Shown here: piece after piece, positions 1 to 8,439 of the stretch
How the letters are laid out: each line of letters begins with the position of its first letter
Numbering within the stretch: position 1 is the stretch's first letter
DNA from: CAIXPS01 sp034430115
GTDB lineage: Bacteria > Chloroflexota > Anaerolineae > J036 > Brachytrichaceae
Direction: 5' to 3'
Assembly: GCA_034430115.1 (NCBI GenBank)
Contig: DAOUFG010000067.1
Location: 1 to 61,492 of the forward strand
DNA: 61,492 nt
Program-made: the position numbers and the translations under genes
The notes under the pieces: model-generated
Seen by the model: only the letters and a program-made list of their open reading frames with translations
Told to the model about the DNA's origin: nothing
The model's database searches: none

Positions 1-986
1 TTGGCCTCATAGGTGCTGGCGCTGTTGATCATCGCTTTCTGGTGTACCCCGGCGGCGTGCGTGCGGTTGGTCAGGCTGACCGGCTCTTTGGAGGGAACCA
101 GCTTGCGCAATTTATCGGCCATCAGCACGTTGATGGGGTAGGAGCCGCGCAGGTGGTAACCGTCCAGGTAATCGTATTGCTTATCGACGAACATGTTGAA
201 CAGCAGCGCCGTCATAGACGTGATGCCCGACCGTTCACCGATGCCCAACAGCGTGGTGTTCACGTAGCGCGCGCCCGCCCGTACCGACTCCAGCGCGTTG
301 ACGAGCGCGAAGCCGCGATCGTCGTGGAAGTGTCCTTCCAGGTCCACGTTTGGGTAACGCCCACGCAACAGTTGGATGCGCCGGGCGACGGCCCCCGGCG
401 TGGCCACGCCGACGGTATCGGGCGTGCCGAAGCGCGAGACGAACGGTGCGATGCTATCGTACACGCTGAACAGGTCTTCCTCTTGGGTGCGGAAGGCATC
501 TTCGCCGCTGAAGCGCAGGATCAGGTCAGGGTAGTTGCGGCGCGTTTCCTCGATCAGCTTATAGGAACGGCGGCCGATTTCGTCCAGGCCTTGACCGTGG
601 TTGTAGCTGCGCGAGACTTCAGAGGTGCCGATGTACATATTCAGCCCGTCCGCCCCGGCGTTGACAGCCGCCTCCACGTCGGCGGGGTGGCAGCGCACGT
701 GGGCCAGCAGGAAGGTGTAGCCGCACTGCACGACCAGGTCATCCCGCACCTCCTTGATTGCCGCGAAGTCAGTCGCTTCCTGGGGGCTTACGTTGGGCGC
801 AAAAAGTTCGATGAACTTCACCCCATACAGGATGAGCGCGCGCACGATTTCGATCTTGTCGGCGGTGGTGAAGAAGTATTTGTAGTGGTCGTGCAATAGT
901 GACGTCTGTGAGCCTTCGCGCAGCGTCGTGTCGATAATTTCCAGCTTACGTGGCTGATAGTACTTAAAAGAAAACGAAACGCTCAT
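1..986 (-). CDS. homocitrate synthase-like DRE-TIM acyltransferase (3' end outside window)
   Basis: Reading the minus strand from ATG 986 gives 328 codons without a stop, running off the window start, so the C-terminus is missing. The protein has the HCS/isopropylmalate synthase hallmarks: DTTLREGSQ near residue 20 (catalytic Arg and substrate Glu), HFHDDRG (metal-binding HxH region), GIGERSG, and THAAGVHQKA near the visible end. In the AAA lysine pathway this enzyme condenses 2-oxoglutarate with acetyl-CoA to homocitrate. It is the last visible gene of the lysW-lysK run, separated from lysK by about 100 bp carrying a palindromic repeat. The neighbours favour homocitrate synthase; isopropylmalate or citramalate synthase cannot be excluded by motif alone. 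Homoaconitase and homoisocitrate dehydrogenase are not in the window and may lie beyond its edge. Confidence 0.88.
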   Translation of the reverse strand, partial: MSVSFSFKYYQPRKLEIIDTTLREGSQTSLLHDHYKYFFTTADKIEIVRALILYGVKFIELFAPNVSPQEATDFAAIKEVRDDLVVQCGYTFLLAHVRCHPADVEAAVNAGADGLNMYIGTSEVSRSYNHGQGLDEIGRRSYKLIEETRRNYPDLILRFSGEDAFRTQEEDLFSVYDSIAPFVSRFGTPDTVGVATPGAVARRIQLLRGRYPNVDLEGHFHDDRGFALVNALESVRAGARYVNTTLLGIGERSGITSMTALLFNMFVDKQYDYLDGYHLRGSYPINVLMADKLRKLVPSKEPVSLTNRTHAAGVHQKAMINSASTYEA

Positions 987-1003
987 GGTTTTATAAATGA
1001 GAT

Positions 1004-1096
1004 CGGAGATTAGAGATTGAAACGTGAAGAATGAAACGTGATGGAACGCGTTTCACATTTCATGTTTCACTTATCAATCTCCAATCCCTAATTTCC
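1004..1096. repeat. imperfect palindromic intergenic repeat after lysK
   Basis: The left arm contains GAGATTAGAGATTG followed by GTGAAGAATGAAACGTGA. The right arm, read on the other strand, contains GAAATTAGGGATTGGAG and GTGAAACATGAAATGTGA. The arms can fold into a long imperfect hairpin. The right arm overlaps the end of lysK, so the lysK TAG stop (1088-1090) lies inside the repeat. Related arms occur near 53349 and 57744-57940. Confidence 0.6.
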
Positions 1097-2167
1097 ATCA
1101 ACAGTCAATTTTTCAATCACCTTGGCCAACACGCGCACACTGCGCTCAAACTCGGCAACTTCCACATGCTCCTGGGGTGTGTGGTCGAGCGATGAATCTC
1201 CCGGCCCATAGGCGACGATGGGACACCCCCAGATAGGCCCTACGACGTTCAGGTCGGCGGTGCCCGTTTTTAGTTTGAATGCCGGGCGCGCGCCTTCGGA
1301 GCGGATTGCCTCTACGAAGGCGTGTGCCAACGCCGTATCACGCGTGGAGCGATAGGCCACCTCGTGCCCGCGAAACGTGAGCAGCGGCTGGATGGCATCC
1401 GCCGGTCGCTCGCGTGCCCACTGCTCGAACCGGCGTTGTACCTCGTGCGGACCCATTTCAAGCGGCAATCGCAGGCCGATCACCATATCACACCACTCGC
1501 GCAAGCCATCTTCGCCGGAGTTGATCTGCCGCAGGGTGGGCATGATCTGGTCGAAGGCTTTGGGTTTATCGGCGTTGTAGGCATGGGCAAAGCCGTCCAG
1601 CCAGCTCCAGAGTTGTATGGCCTGTTCGCCGGCGCTTGGGCCGGGCATGGCGGTGTGGCGTGCGGATTGTTCGAAATGTGCCTCGACCAGCAGCCTGCCC
1701 TTATAGCCCAGGGTGACGGCGTCCGCGCCGCTGGGCTCGCCGATGATGCAAAGTTGTGGGCAATATTGTGTGGCGGCGTAGCGCGCACCTTTCGACGTAG
1801 CGGCTTCTTCTTCGGTCGCGCCGACGACGATGACCTGCCAGCCGGTCTGATCGTGTGCCAGGTGTTGCGCCACCTGCGCGGCCGCGAGGACGAAGGCGCA
1901 CAGAGGGCCTTTGGCGTCCACTGAGCCGCGCCCATACAGAGCGCCGTCCTCATAGCGCACGGGGACGTCGCCGCTGACCGTGTCCATGTGACCAAGCATC
2001 ACCAGTTGGCGCGGGCCGTCGCCGATGATGCCGACGGCGTTGCCCGCGTCATCCACGTGGGCGCGGAACCCGCGTGCAGACATCTCTGCGCGCAGGAATT
2101 CCGCGACCTGTTGTTCCTGGCCGCTTAGCGAGCGAATCCGAACACATGCTTCGAGAAGTTCAATCAT
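1088..2167 (-). CDS. lysK: LysW-lysine hydrolase (M20 peptidase family)
   Basis: This 359-residue M20 metallopeptidase should release lysine from the LysW carrier, the last step of the LysW-dependent AAA pathway. Visible motifs are HMDTV (His60, Asp62), GRGSVDAKG (bridging metal ligand Asp84), the glutamate run ATEEEA (residues 118-122) and a C-terminal LDHTPQEH ligand motif, all typical of di-zinc M20 enzymes. The start ATG overlaps the lysJ stop by 4 bp, indicating translational coupling. The last codons and the stop lie in a palindromic repeat that separates it from the homocitrate synthase gene. M20 paralogues such as ArgE or DapE are close in sequence; the lysW, lysX, lysY, lysZ and lysJ neighbours decide the call. 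Confidence 0.93.
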   Translation of the reverse strand: MIELLEACVRIRSLSGQEQQVAEFLRAEMSARGFRAHVDDAGNAVGIIGDGPRQLVMLGHMDTVSGDVPVRYEDGALYGRGSVDAKGPLCAFVLAAAQVAQHLAHDQTGWQVIVVGATEEEAATSKGARYAATQYCPQLCIIGEPSGADAVTLGYKGRLLVEAHFEQSARHTAMPGPSAGEQAIQLWSWLDGFAHAYNADKPKAFDQIMPTLRQINSGEDGLREWCDMVIGLRLPLEMGPHEVQRRFEQWARERPADAIQPLLTFRGHEVAYRSTRDTALAHAFVEAIRSEGARPAFKLKTGTADLNVVGPIWGCPIVAYGPGDSSLDHTPQEHVEVAEFERSVRVLAKVIEKLTVDGN

Positions 2168-3327
2168 TGCTGGCTTGCCAGTACTTTGGTCACTTTGTCG
2201 ATCACCGTGTCGATTTGCTCATAAGTGATGATCGCCGGGGGCAGGAAGCGCAATACGTTGATACCTGCCGGCAGTGCCAAGACGCCTTCAGCCTGCAACC
2301 CGCGCAGGATGGGGGCCGTCTTCACTTTCAGGTCGGCGCCCAGCATCAGGCCCATGCCGCGCACTTCGTGAACCAGGGGTGAATTGATCTCTTCCAGCCG
2401 CTCCTTGAAATATTGGCCCTTCTCAGCGGCCATCTGGGGCAAGTTCAGGCGCTTCATCTCGTTCAGCGAGGCGATTGCCGCTGCGGCGGCCAGCGGGTTG
2501 CCGCCGAAGGTCGTGCCGTGTACGCCCGGAGCCAGGTTCTTGATCGTGTCGTTGATGGCGACCGCGCCCATAGGGACGCCGCCACCGATGGCTTTGCCCA
2601 TCGCGAGCAAATCGGGCACGACGCCGAAGTGCTCGAAGGCAAACCATTTGCCGGTGCGGGCGAAGCCGGTTTGCACTTCATCAAAGATGAGCAGCGCGCC
2701 GTGATCGTCGGCGAGTTTGCGCAGCCCCTGGATGTAGTCGGGCGTGCCCGGGTATACGCCGCCTTCGCCCTGTACCGGTTCCACCAGGATAGCCGCCGTT
2801 TCATCGTTCACGGCTTCGCGCATGGCGTCCAGGTTGTTATAGGGCACGTGCGAGAAGCCCGGCACCAATGGCTTGAATGGGTCGCGATACTTCGGATTGT
2901 AGGTGGCCGAGAGCGCCCCCATCGAGCGGCCATGGAAGGCCCGCACCGTGGCGACGACGTTGGTGCGCCCGGTGCTCAGGCGGGCGAATTTGATCACTGC
3001 TTCGATCGATTCCGTGCCCGAATTGCACAAAAAGATGCGTTTCATCGGTTGCGGCAGGATCGTATAGAGCAGCTCCATAAACTCGGCGCGCTTGTCGTTA
3101 TAGAACATCTCCGAGCAGCTCATCAACGTTTGAGCCTGTTCCGCAATCGCCCGCACCACTGCTTCGTTGCTATAGCCCAGCGTGTTCACGCCCTGGTTGG
3201 ATGTGCAGTCGATGTAGCTGCGTCCCTGTTCGTCCCAGAGGGTGGCGTCCTTGCCGCGCACGACGGTCAAATCGCGCTTGGCATAGATACCGGATGTGTG
3301 TGTTAGTTCAAGTTCCTGAAAGGACAT
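2164..3327 (-). CDS. lysJ: LysW-aminoadipate semialdehyde aminotransferase
   Basis: This 387-residue class III (ornithine/acetylornithine-type) PLP aminotransferase converts LysW-aminoadipate semialdehyde to LysW-lysine. Visible features are the phosphate-binding CNSGTES segment at 101-107, the cofactor aspartate in FDEVQTG, and the Schiff-base Lys245 in AMGKAIGGG. The length fits the ArgD/LysJ family. The start follows a good Shine-Dalgarno (GGAGG) on the minus strand. It overlaps lysK by 4 bp and lies 57 bp after lysZ. Sequence alone would also fit ArgD; the operon makes LysJ the better name, although bifunctional LysJ/ArgD enzymes are known in this family. Confidence 0.93.
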   Translation of the reverse strand: MSFQELELTHTSGIYAKRDLTVVRGKDATLWDEQGRSYIDCTSNQGVNTLGYSNEAVVRAIAEQAQTLMSCSEMFYNDKRAEFMELLYTILPQPMKRIFLCNSGTESIEAVIKFARLSTGRTNVVATVRAFHGRSMGALSATYNPKYRDPFKPLVPGFSHVPYNNLDAMREAVNDETAAILVEPVQGEGGVYPGTPDYIQGLRKLADDHGALLIFDEVQTGFARTGKWFAFEHFGVVPDLLAMGKAIGGGVPMGAVAINDTIKNLAPGVHGTTFGGNPLAAAAAIASLNEMKRLNLPQMAAEKGQYFKERLEEINSPLVHEVRGMGLMLGADLKVKTAPILRGLQAEGVLALPAGINVLRFLPPAIITYEQIDTVIDKVTKVLASQQ

Positions 3328-3384
3328 TCCTAATCCTCCAACGCAAGTGCGCGCCGGCGTGTGCGTCTGGCGCGTGCTTGTAAA

Positions 3385-4191
3385 TTAATTGCTGATAACG
3401 GTTCCCTTGCCGCTCAAGGCGGCCTGGATGGGTTGTGGAAGTCGCGCGTCTGCAAAAACCACCTGTTCCACGCCGGCGGCAATTGCTTCGCTTGCGCCCA
3501 ACACCTTCTTCTTCATGCGCCCTTCTGCGAATGAAAGCGCCTGCTCCAGCCCGGCGTAGCGGATGTGTGGGATGAGCGTGCTTTCGTCGGGGAACTGGCG
3601 CAACAACCCCGGCACGTTCGACAGAATGATGAGCTGTTTGGCGCCCATCGATGAAGCGATGATTGCGGCGGCGCGGTCACCATCCACGTTGATCGCTTCT
3701 CCCTCGGTGCTGCACGCGGGCGGCGTGATCACCGGCGTATAGCCGGCACCGAGCAGCAGTTGCAGCAGGGCGGTGTTTACCTTCTCCACTTTGCCGGTGT
3801 AATCGTCGCGCACCAGTATCTGGCGCCCGTTTTCCACCGCGCGCACGGTGGCCTTACGCGGCCCTTCCAACAGGCGTCCGTCGATCCCGCTCAGCCCGAC
3901 GGCGTTCACGCCGCGCTTTTGCAGGCGCTCTACGATGCGCGTGTTCATCTTGCCCGCGTAAACCATGGCGAAGATGTCCATCGTCTCGCTGTCGGTATAA
4001 CGCGAGGTGAACCCCTGCGGAGATGTCAATACGCGTGGCGGCTTGCCCAGCTTTTCGCTGATAACGTTGGTCTCGTGCGATCCGCCGTGCACCAGGATGA
4101 GCTGCTGGCCTGTTTTGACCAGTGCGGCGACGTCATCGCAAACCAGATCATAGTTGATGCCGGCCGAACCGCCGACTTTGACGACAATCAT
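3385..4191 (-). CDS. lysZ: LysW-aminoadipate kinase (amino acid kinase family)
   Basis: A 268-residue amino acid kinase that phosphorylates the delta-carboxyl of aminoadipate bound to LysW. I chose ATG 4191 because VKVGGSAGIN follows at once and GAGAGGAA precedes it; the open frame extends 37 codons further upstream without matching the family. Visible features are the glycine-rich KVGGS start, LVHGGSHET, the LSGIDG loop, and the nucleotide-binding region around INVDGDRAAA and LSNVPGLL. It resembles acetylglutamate kinase but belongs to the short LysZ type. The upstream glycosyltransferase gene ends 16 bp before it. Confidence 0.92.
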   Translation of the reverse strand: MIVVKVGGSAGINYDLVCDDVAALVKTGQQLILVHGGSHETNVISEKLGKPPRVLTSPQGFTSRYTDSETMDIFAMVYAGKMNTRIVERLQKRGVNAVGLSGIDGRLLEGPRKATVRAVENGRQILVRDDYTGKVEKVNTALLQLLLGAGYTPVITPPACSTEGEAINVDGDRAAAIIASSMGAKQLIILSNVPGLLRQFPDESTLIPHIRYAGLEQALSFAEGRMKKKVLGASEAIAAGVEQVVFADARLPQPIQAALSGKGTVISN

Positions 4192-4207
4192 TTCCTCTCT
4201 ATCTCCA

Positions 4208-6112
4208 TTAAGGGATACTAAATTGACCGATGATGGCACGATCGACGCCGGTGGTGAGCGGAACCCTGGGCATGTCGGGTTGGGCGGCATCATACAGCCC
4301 AACCGCCACCTCGTAATTGCCCGGGCTCATCGTATCCGGCAAACTGATGCCATAGCTCCGAATGCTTCCCGCCACGTCGTCTGCAATGAACTGCGTGTCC
4401 GATTGGGCCGTAAGCTGTGATCCATCCAACTTCAGCACGTGAATGAACTGTTTCAACCCACTCGTGATGACCTGGGGGTCGCCTTCCCACAGCAGATGAA
4501 CTTCCAACAATTGACCTTGCAGGTCGGGGTAGATGGCCGCCGATTTTAGGGTCAGACCGTCACTAAAGGCGGCGTTCTGTGATTGCATATCTTTCAGGTC
4601 GATGCGGCTGTAGATTTTAATCGGCCAATAACCCGTATAGCGCTCGGCAATTTGTGTGAACTGGCTGGAGAGCGTCGTGATAGCGACATCGGGGCCGTTC
4701 CAGTAGCTGTCGTTGACGATCATGAGCAGCAGTCTGCGCACGCCTGAATTCACCATATCTTGGCTGGCTTGCTCGGCCACTGCTTTGTCGTTTGGCAGGC
4801 GGGGAATCACCAAATAATCGGGTGTATCGAGGTAACAGGTGAAGGCGTAATCGGGATAGGTAACCGCCCAGCGCAACTGCTTGGCACTGAATCCGCCGGA
4901 ATATTGGATGAACGTCTCGTGCATGCCGCGATAGACGTTGGTGCCGTGCACCCATTCCTGGTTGATGTAGGTGCGTAGCCCGATGAAGATGCCCGTACCC
5001 AACGCCACGGCAAGCACGGGCCCGGCAAATGGCTGCACTCTTCCCCAGGTGTGGGCAAGCCAGTCGCGTGCCCGGTTGGGACTGGGAGCGATTCCCACAC
5101 CCATGAGCACGAAAAATGGGTTGATCGCCGCGATCAGGTAGCGATCTTTCCACACTGGCCGGCCCTGAGATAGCCACCAGGTGATGAAGATCGGCAGGAC
5201 GAAGCACAGCGTGAGCAGAAGCGCAGCTTTCCGGTGTTGCACATCACCGCGCAGGAGCTTGATCCAGGCCACGATGAGCAAAGCGCCGCACAAGAGCGCA
5301 TACAGGATGCGTTGATTGGAGATGTCCAGCCCGACGCCGAAGACGTTCAAGACAAAGACGACTGCCTCCGATAGGCTGGGCATGCTGCCGAAGCCGTGAT
5401 AGGTGAGCAGGATATTGCGCGCCACATAGAGCCAGGGCAGTGTGAAAACCGCCACAACCGCCTCGGCGATGATCCACTGCCGGATCACTTTGTGCGGCTG
5501 TTTTATTTGCCTGCTTAGCCACAAAATGCCCACATAGGCGTTTTGCGCCACGACCACGAAGAGCGCGTAGTAGTGGGTTTGTAGCACCAGCCAGGTGACG
5601 ACGATGTAAGCGACCCAGGTGCGGCGGCGTGGACGCTGCAAGGCTCTGAGCATGAGCAATGTGCTGGCGAGCGAAAGCGCCATCAACATGCTATACATGC
5701 GCATCTCGCGGCTTTGTGAAACGGCGAATTCATTCGCCGCCATGAGGCTCGTAGCGATGAGCGCAACGTATCGCCCATGGCGGCCGGGGAAAAGCTGAAA
5801 ACAAAAGCGTGCCAGCAGCGCCACTGCCAGCACGCCAAACCATACGCTTAACCAGCGCGTGGCCATCTCGCTATTTCCTACCAGCATCATCCATGCCCGC
5901 AGCAGAAAGTAGTAACCGACCGGGTGCGGCTCGCCGAGGGCCAACGTCTGGCGAATGATGCCGGCGAAGCCTTCCAGGATGATGCCACACGTGAACCCCT
6001 CGTCGCCGGCCAGCCCATTGGAGAGGTGCATTGCGCGCAAGATGAGTGCGACTAGCACAACGCCAAATAGGCCGGCGTTGGTGATAAGCAAGAAGGAATT
6101 GCGACGATTCAT
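4208..6112 (-). CDS. GT-C membrane glycosyltransferase (GT39/ArnT-like)
   Basis: A polytopic membrane protein of about 634 residues, with start chosen at MNRRNSFLL. An ATG at 6163 would overlap the lysY end by 35 bp and put an unlikely hydrophilic stretch before the first helix. The acidic motif GDEGFT after the first membrane helix is the catalytic signature of the GT-C fold (GT39 protein mannosyltransferases, ArnT). About 10-12 hydrophobic helices follow, then a soluble C-terminal region from about residue 400 with a beta-rich end. Such enzymes move a sugar from a polyprenyl-phosphate donor on the outer face of the membrane. It sits between lysY and lysZ with gaps of only 16 bp on each side, so it is probably co-transcribed, although no link to lysine synthesis is known to me. 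Confidence 0.8.
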   Translation of the reverse strand: MNRRNSFLLITNAGLFGVVLVALILRAMHLSNGLAGDEGFTCGIILEGFAGIIRQTLALGEPHPVGYYFLLRAWMMLVGNSEMATRWLSVWFGVLAVALLARFCFQLFPGRHGRYVALIATSLMAANEFAVSQSREMRMYSMLMALSLASTLLMLRALQRPRRRTWVAYIVVTWLVLQTHYYALFVVVAQNAYVGILWLSRQIKQPHKVIRQWIIAEAVVAVFTLPWLYVARNILLTYHGFGSMPSLSEAVVFVLNVFGVGLDISNQRILYALLCGALLIVAWIKLLRGDVQHRKAALLLTLCFVLPIFITWWLSQGRPVWKDRYLIAAINPFFVLMGVGIAPSPNRARDWLAHTWGRVQPFAGPVLAVALGTGIFIGLRTYINQEWVHGTNVYRGMHETFIQYSGGFSAKQLRWAVTYPDYAFTCYLDTPDYLVIPRLPNDKAVAEQASQDMVNSGVRRLLLMIVNDSYWNGPDVAITTLSSQFTQIAERYTGYWPIKIYSRIDLKDMQSQNAAFSDGLTLKSAAIYPDLQGQLLEVHLLWEGDPQVITSGLKQFIHVLKLDGSQLTAQSDTQFIADDVAGSIRSYGISLPDTMSPGNYEVAVGLYDAAQPDMPRVPLTTGVDRAIIGQFSIP

Positions 6113-6128
6113 GATTGGCCCGCCACGT

Positions 6129-7193
6129 TTACGGATGGAGACCTGGGAATTCCAGGCCGGCACGCTCGTCGAAGCCCTGCATGACGTTCAGACATTGCAC
6201 GGCGGAACCGGCGGCGCCTTTCATCAGGTTATCGATGGCGCACAAGAGCGTCACTTTTTGCCCGTCTTCGCTCAGGGCAAACCCGACGTCAGCAAAATTG
6301 CTGCCGGAGAGGATCTTCGGCTCCGGCGCACGGAAGATGCCCGTGTTGGTCTTGACGATGCGCACGAATGGTTCGTTCTTATAACAATCGCGGAACGCCT
6401 TCCAGAGCGCCTTTTCCTGGATGGGCTGGCGGGCGAAGCAGTGCACCGTGGCCAATACGCCGCGCACCATCTCAATCGAAGTCGCCGACATGTGAACGGC
6501 AGGTGCTGTCCCTTCCGCGCTCAGCAGACCGATCATTTGCTCCACTTCCGCCGCGTGGCGGTGCCCGGCGGGGGCGTAGGAGCGTACCGCGCCGCTACGC
6601 TCAGGGTGATGCGAGGCGTCCGAAGCGCTGGCGCCGGCCTCGCTGGAGCCCACCTTCGTGTCGCTGATGATTGGGCGCGTGAAGTCCAGCAGCCCGGCTT
6701 TTACGAGCGGCATGAGGGCCAGGTTGGTGGCCGTGGCATTGCAGCCCACGCCGCTGGCGAAGTGCGCACCTTTTAGTTGCGCGCGGGTCAGTTCGGGCAG
6801 CCCATAGACGAACTTTTCCACCCATTGTGGGGCTGTGTGCGCGTGGCCGTACCAGCGCGCGTAGGCGTCCAGGTTACGTAAGCGGAAATCGGCGCTCAGG
6901 TCGATCACGCTATCGGCCAGCGAGGCCCAGTGATCGATCTGTGAGGTGGCTTCACCATGTGGTAGGCACAGGAAGACAACGTCGCTCTTTTGGGCGTCTT
7001 CGGGGCGGATGAATTGCAGGTTGCCGCCGGGGGTGTTGCGCAGGTTGGGGTGAACGGTGTGCGCATATTCCCCCATGCGTGAGCGCGACGTGATTTGCGT
7101 CACTTCCGTGTGAGGGTGAAAGCTGAGAATTCGAAGCAATTCGCCGCCGGTATAGCCCGTGCCGCCGACGATGGTGCAGGTTAGTTTGGTCAT
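6129..7193 (-). CDS. lysY: LysW-aminoadipyl phosphate reductase
   Basis: A 354-residue NADPH-dependent reductase of the ArgC/LysY family that reduces LysW-aminoadipyl phosphate to the semialdehyde. The N-terminal Rossmann motif GGTGYTGGE is at 10-18, and the catalytic cysteine is Cys151 in GVGCNATATN. Further family signatures include SADFRLR and the HRHAAE segment. The length agrees with ArgC/LysY. It starts 27 bp after the lysX stop. Only the context with lysW and lysX separates LysY from ArgC here. Confidence 0.92.
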   Translation of the reverse strand: MTKLTCTIVGGTGYTGGELLRILSFHPHTEVTQITSRSRMGEYAHTVHPNLRNTPGGNLQFIRPEDAQKSDVVFLCLPHGEATSQIDHWASLADSVIDLSADFRLRNLDAYARWYGHAHTAPQWVEKFVYGLPELTRAQLKGAHFASGVGCNATATNLALMPLVKAGLLDFTRPIISDTKVGSSEAGASASDASHHPERSGAVRSYAPAGHRHAAEVEQMIGLLSAEGTAPAVHMSATSIEMVRGVLATVHCFARQPIQEKALWKAFRDCYKNEPFVRIVKTNTGIFRAPEPKILSGSNFADVGFALSEDGQKVTLLCAIDNLMKGAAGSAVQCLNVMQGFDERAGLEFPGLHP

Positions 7194-7220
7194 TCGTGTT
7201 TGGTTCAGTTGGTCAAGGCT

Positions 7221-8072
7221 TCAGTTCGCGCCGGCGACGCTCAGCGCATAATCTACGACTGCGGCAGGGATATCCACCCCCGTCGGCGTCACGCTGTTTT
7301 TGAACTCCATCGTGTGGTTGATCTCATTGATCAGGTAACCGCGCTGTTCATCTTCCAAGACGTCCACTGCCACCACGCCATTGCCCACCGCAGATGCGCC
7401 GGCGGAGCACAACGCGTCCAGTTCGGGTGTCACCGGGCAATTGGTGGCCTTGCCGCCGCGTGCAGTGTTGGTGATCCAATGTTCGGAGGTGCGGTATATG
7501 GCTGCGATGGTCTTGCCGCCCACGACGAACGCGCGAATGTCGCGGCTGGGCTTCTTGATGTATTCCTGGATGTAGTAGATGTGCTGTTCGTAATTGCCCA
7601 ACACGTCGCGCAGTTCGATCATGCCTTCGGCTGCCTGGCGATCGTTGACCAGGGTGACCATGCGGCCCCAGGAGCCGACCACCGGCTTTAGCACGCATGG
7701 GTAGCCCATCTCCTCGATGGCTTTCAACGCCGATTCGGGCGTGAAGGCCAGCATGGTGCGCGGGGTGGGGACGTTGTGTTGCACCAGAAGCTGCGAGGTG
7801 ACGAACTTATCACCACAGTTTTCCACCACTTCGTAGGTGTTGACCGTCTTCACGCCTGCCAGCGCCAGCGAGCGCAAAATATAGCGCGCGCGGCTCTGCG
7901 AGATGCAGCGCTCCACGACGACGTCATATTGTTTCCACGCTTCAAGCGCGTGCAGATCGAAGCAGATGCTGCGGTCGTCCACCACGTCGCATGATGCGTC
8001 GCGCTTGGCGAATGCTTCGATCAGCATTTTTTCTTCCGGCCGGACGAGTGAACAGATGATGGCTGCCTTCAT
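7221..8072 (-). CDS. lysX: LysW-aminoadipate ligase (ATP-grasp)
   Basis: A 283-residue ATP-grasp ligase (RimK-like) that attaches the amino group of alpha-aminoadipate to the C-terminal glutamate of LysW, protecting it for the later steps. The ATP-grasp core is visible in PCVLKPVVGSWGR, IQEYIKKPSRDIRAFVVG and the metal-binding end INEINHTMEFKNS. The HTMEFKN segment and TPTGVDIP resemble lysine-type LysX as I remember it rather than arginine-type ArgX. The start ATG lies 7 bp after the lysW stop, placing carrier and ligase in a translationally linked pair at the operon head. Confidence 0.94.
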   Translation of the reverse strand: MKAAIICSLVRPEEKMLIEAFAKRDASCDVVDDRSICFDLHALEAWKQYDVVVERCISQSRARYILRSLALAGVKTVNTYEVVENCGDKFVTSQLLVQHNVPTPRTMLAFTPESALKAIEEMGYPCVLKPVVGSWGRMVTLVNDRQAAEGMIELRDVLGNYEQHIYYIQEYIKKPSRDIRAFVVGGKTIAAIYRTSEHWITNTARGGKATNCPVTPELDALCSAGASAVGNGVVAVDVLEDEQRGYLINEINHTMEFKNSVTPTGVDIPAAVVDYALSVAGAN

Positions 8073-8079
8073 TTCCGCG

Positions 8080-8250
8080 TTATTCTCCCCAGTCCTCTTC
8101 CTCGGTCGGTGCCAGGGCGAGCATGGTGGGTTGCAGGCTCACCACTTCCAATTCTGCGCCGCAATCGGGGCAACGCACCAACTCGTGCAAAATGGGGTCG
8201 GATTTAAACGAAATCGTGCCGCCGCACTCGGAACATTCTGCTGTTGTCAT
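8080..8250 (-). CDS. lysW: lysine biosynthesis amino-group carrier protein LysW
   Basis: A 56-residue acidic protein. It begins MTTAECSECGG, has a second cysteine pair CPDCG (four Cys, one zinc-ribbon site), and ends in EDWGE, the diagnostic C-terminus of LysW. The terminal glutamate is the attachment point for aminoadipate. The intermediates remain bound to this carrier until LysK releases lysine. It is the first structural gene of the operon. AAGGAG stands 11 nt before the ATG, and a terminator hairpin lies about 45 bp upstream. Confidence 0.97.
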   Translation of the reverse strand: MTTAECSECGGTISFKSDPILHELVRCPDCGAELEVVSLQPTMLALAPTEEEDWGE

Positions 8251-8285
8251 CTTTAATCATTCTCCTTGGAATAGTCCTATCGTAC

Positions 8286-8325
8286 TAAAAGAAAAGCTCC
8301 CGGACAATTACATGCCTGGGAGCTT
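8286..8325 (-). terminator. leader terminator (attenuator) before lysW
   Basis: On the minus strand AAGCTCCC (8325-8318) pairs with GGGAGCTT (8301-8294), followed by TTCTTTT. This is a canonical intrinsic terminator. It lies between the operon promoter and lysW with no complete gene to terminate except the short Lys-rich leader, so it should act as an attenuator. Confidence 0.85.
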
Positions 8326-8384
8326 GTCGATCATTTATAAGTTACATGATGCGCAGAGCTAACCAGACACTCAAAGGTCCGGCT
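8312..8384 (-). promoter_or_regulatory. competing leader hairpins (protector and antiterminator)
   Basis: Three segments can pair in alternative ways on the minus-strand RNA. Segment 1 (8384-8376, AGCCGGACC, inside the last leader codons) pairs with segment 2 (GGTTAGCT). Segment 2 (8370-8357, GTGTCTGGTTAGCT, starting right after the leader stop codon) can instead pair over about 12 bp with segment 3 (8324-8312, AGCTCCCAGGCAT), which is the 5' arm of the terminator. Pairing 2:3 excludes the terminator. This is the geometry of a trp/his-type attenuator. Confidence 0.75.
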
Positions 8385-8430
8385 TCTTTCCCTGCTTCTT
8401 GCTCTTTGCAACGAACAGCGTGCACATCAT
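8371..8430 (-). CDS. Lys-rich leader peptide of the lysine operon
   Basis: A 19-codon frame, MMCTLFVAKSKKQGKKPDL, followed by TGA. Five of its codons are AAG, four of them as two adjacent pairs in the second half. The predicted transcription start is about 3 nt before the first ATG, so the peptide would be translated almost leaderless. The last codons form the 5' arm of a protector hairpin and the stop codon directly precedes the antiterminator segment. I infer that ribosomes stalled at the Lys codons when Lys-tRNA is scarce favour antitermination. It is too short to have been called as an ordinary gene. Confidence 0.78.
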   Translation of the reverse strand: MMCTLFVAKSKKQGKKPDL

Positions 8431-8439
8431 GGCGAACAA

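Noticed and set aside
42..899. 285-codon open frame on the plus strand
   Set aside because: It is the antisense shadow of the partial homocitrate synthase gene, whose motifs (DTTLREGSQ, HFHDDRG, THAAGVHQ) fix the minus strand as coding.
2413..3306. 297-codon open frame on the plus strand
   Set aside because: It lies entirely opposite lysJ, shows no family motif and is rich in His, Arg and Val as antisense frames of GC-rich genes are.
8326..8435. Lysine riboswitch (L-box) before lysW
   Set aside because: The leader between promoter and terminator is only about 110 nt and is occupied by the leader peptide; the L-box core structure is not present. Leader-peptide attenuation explains the sequence better.
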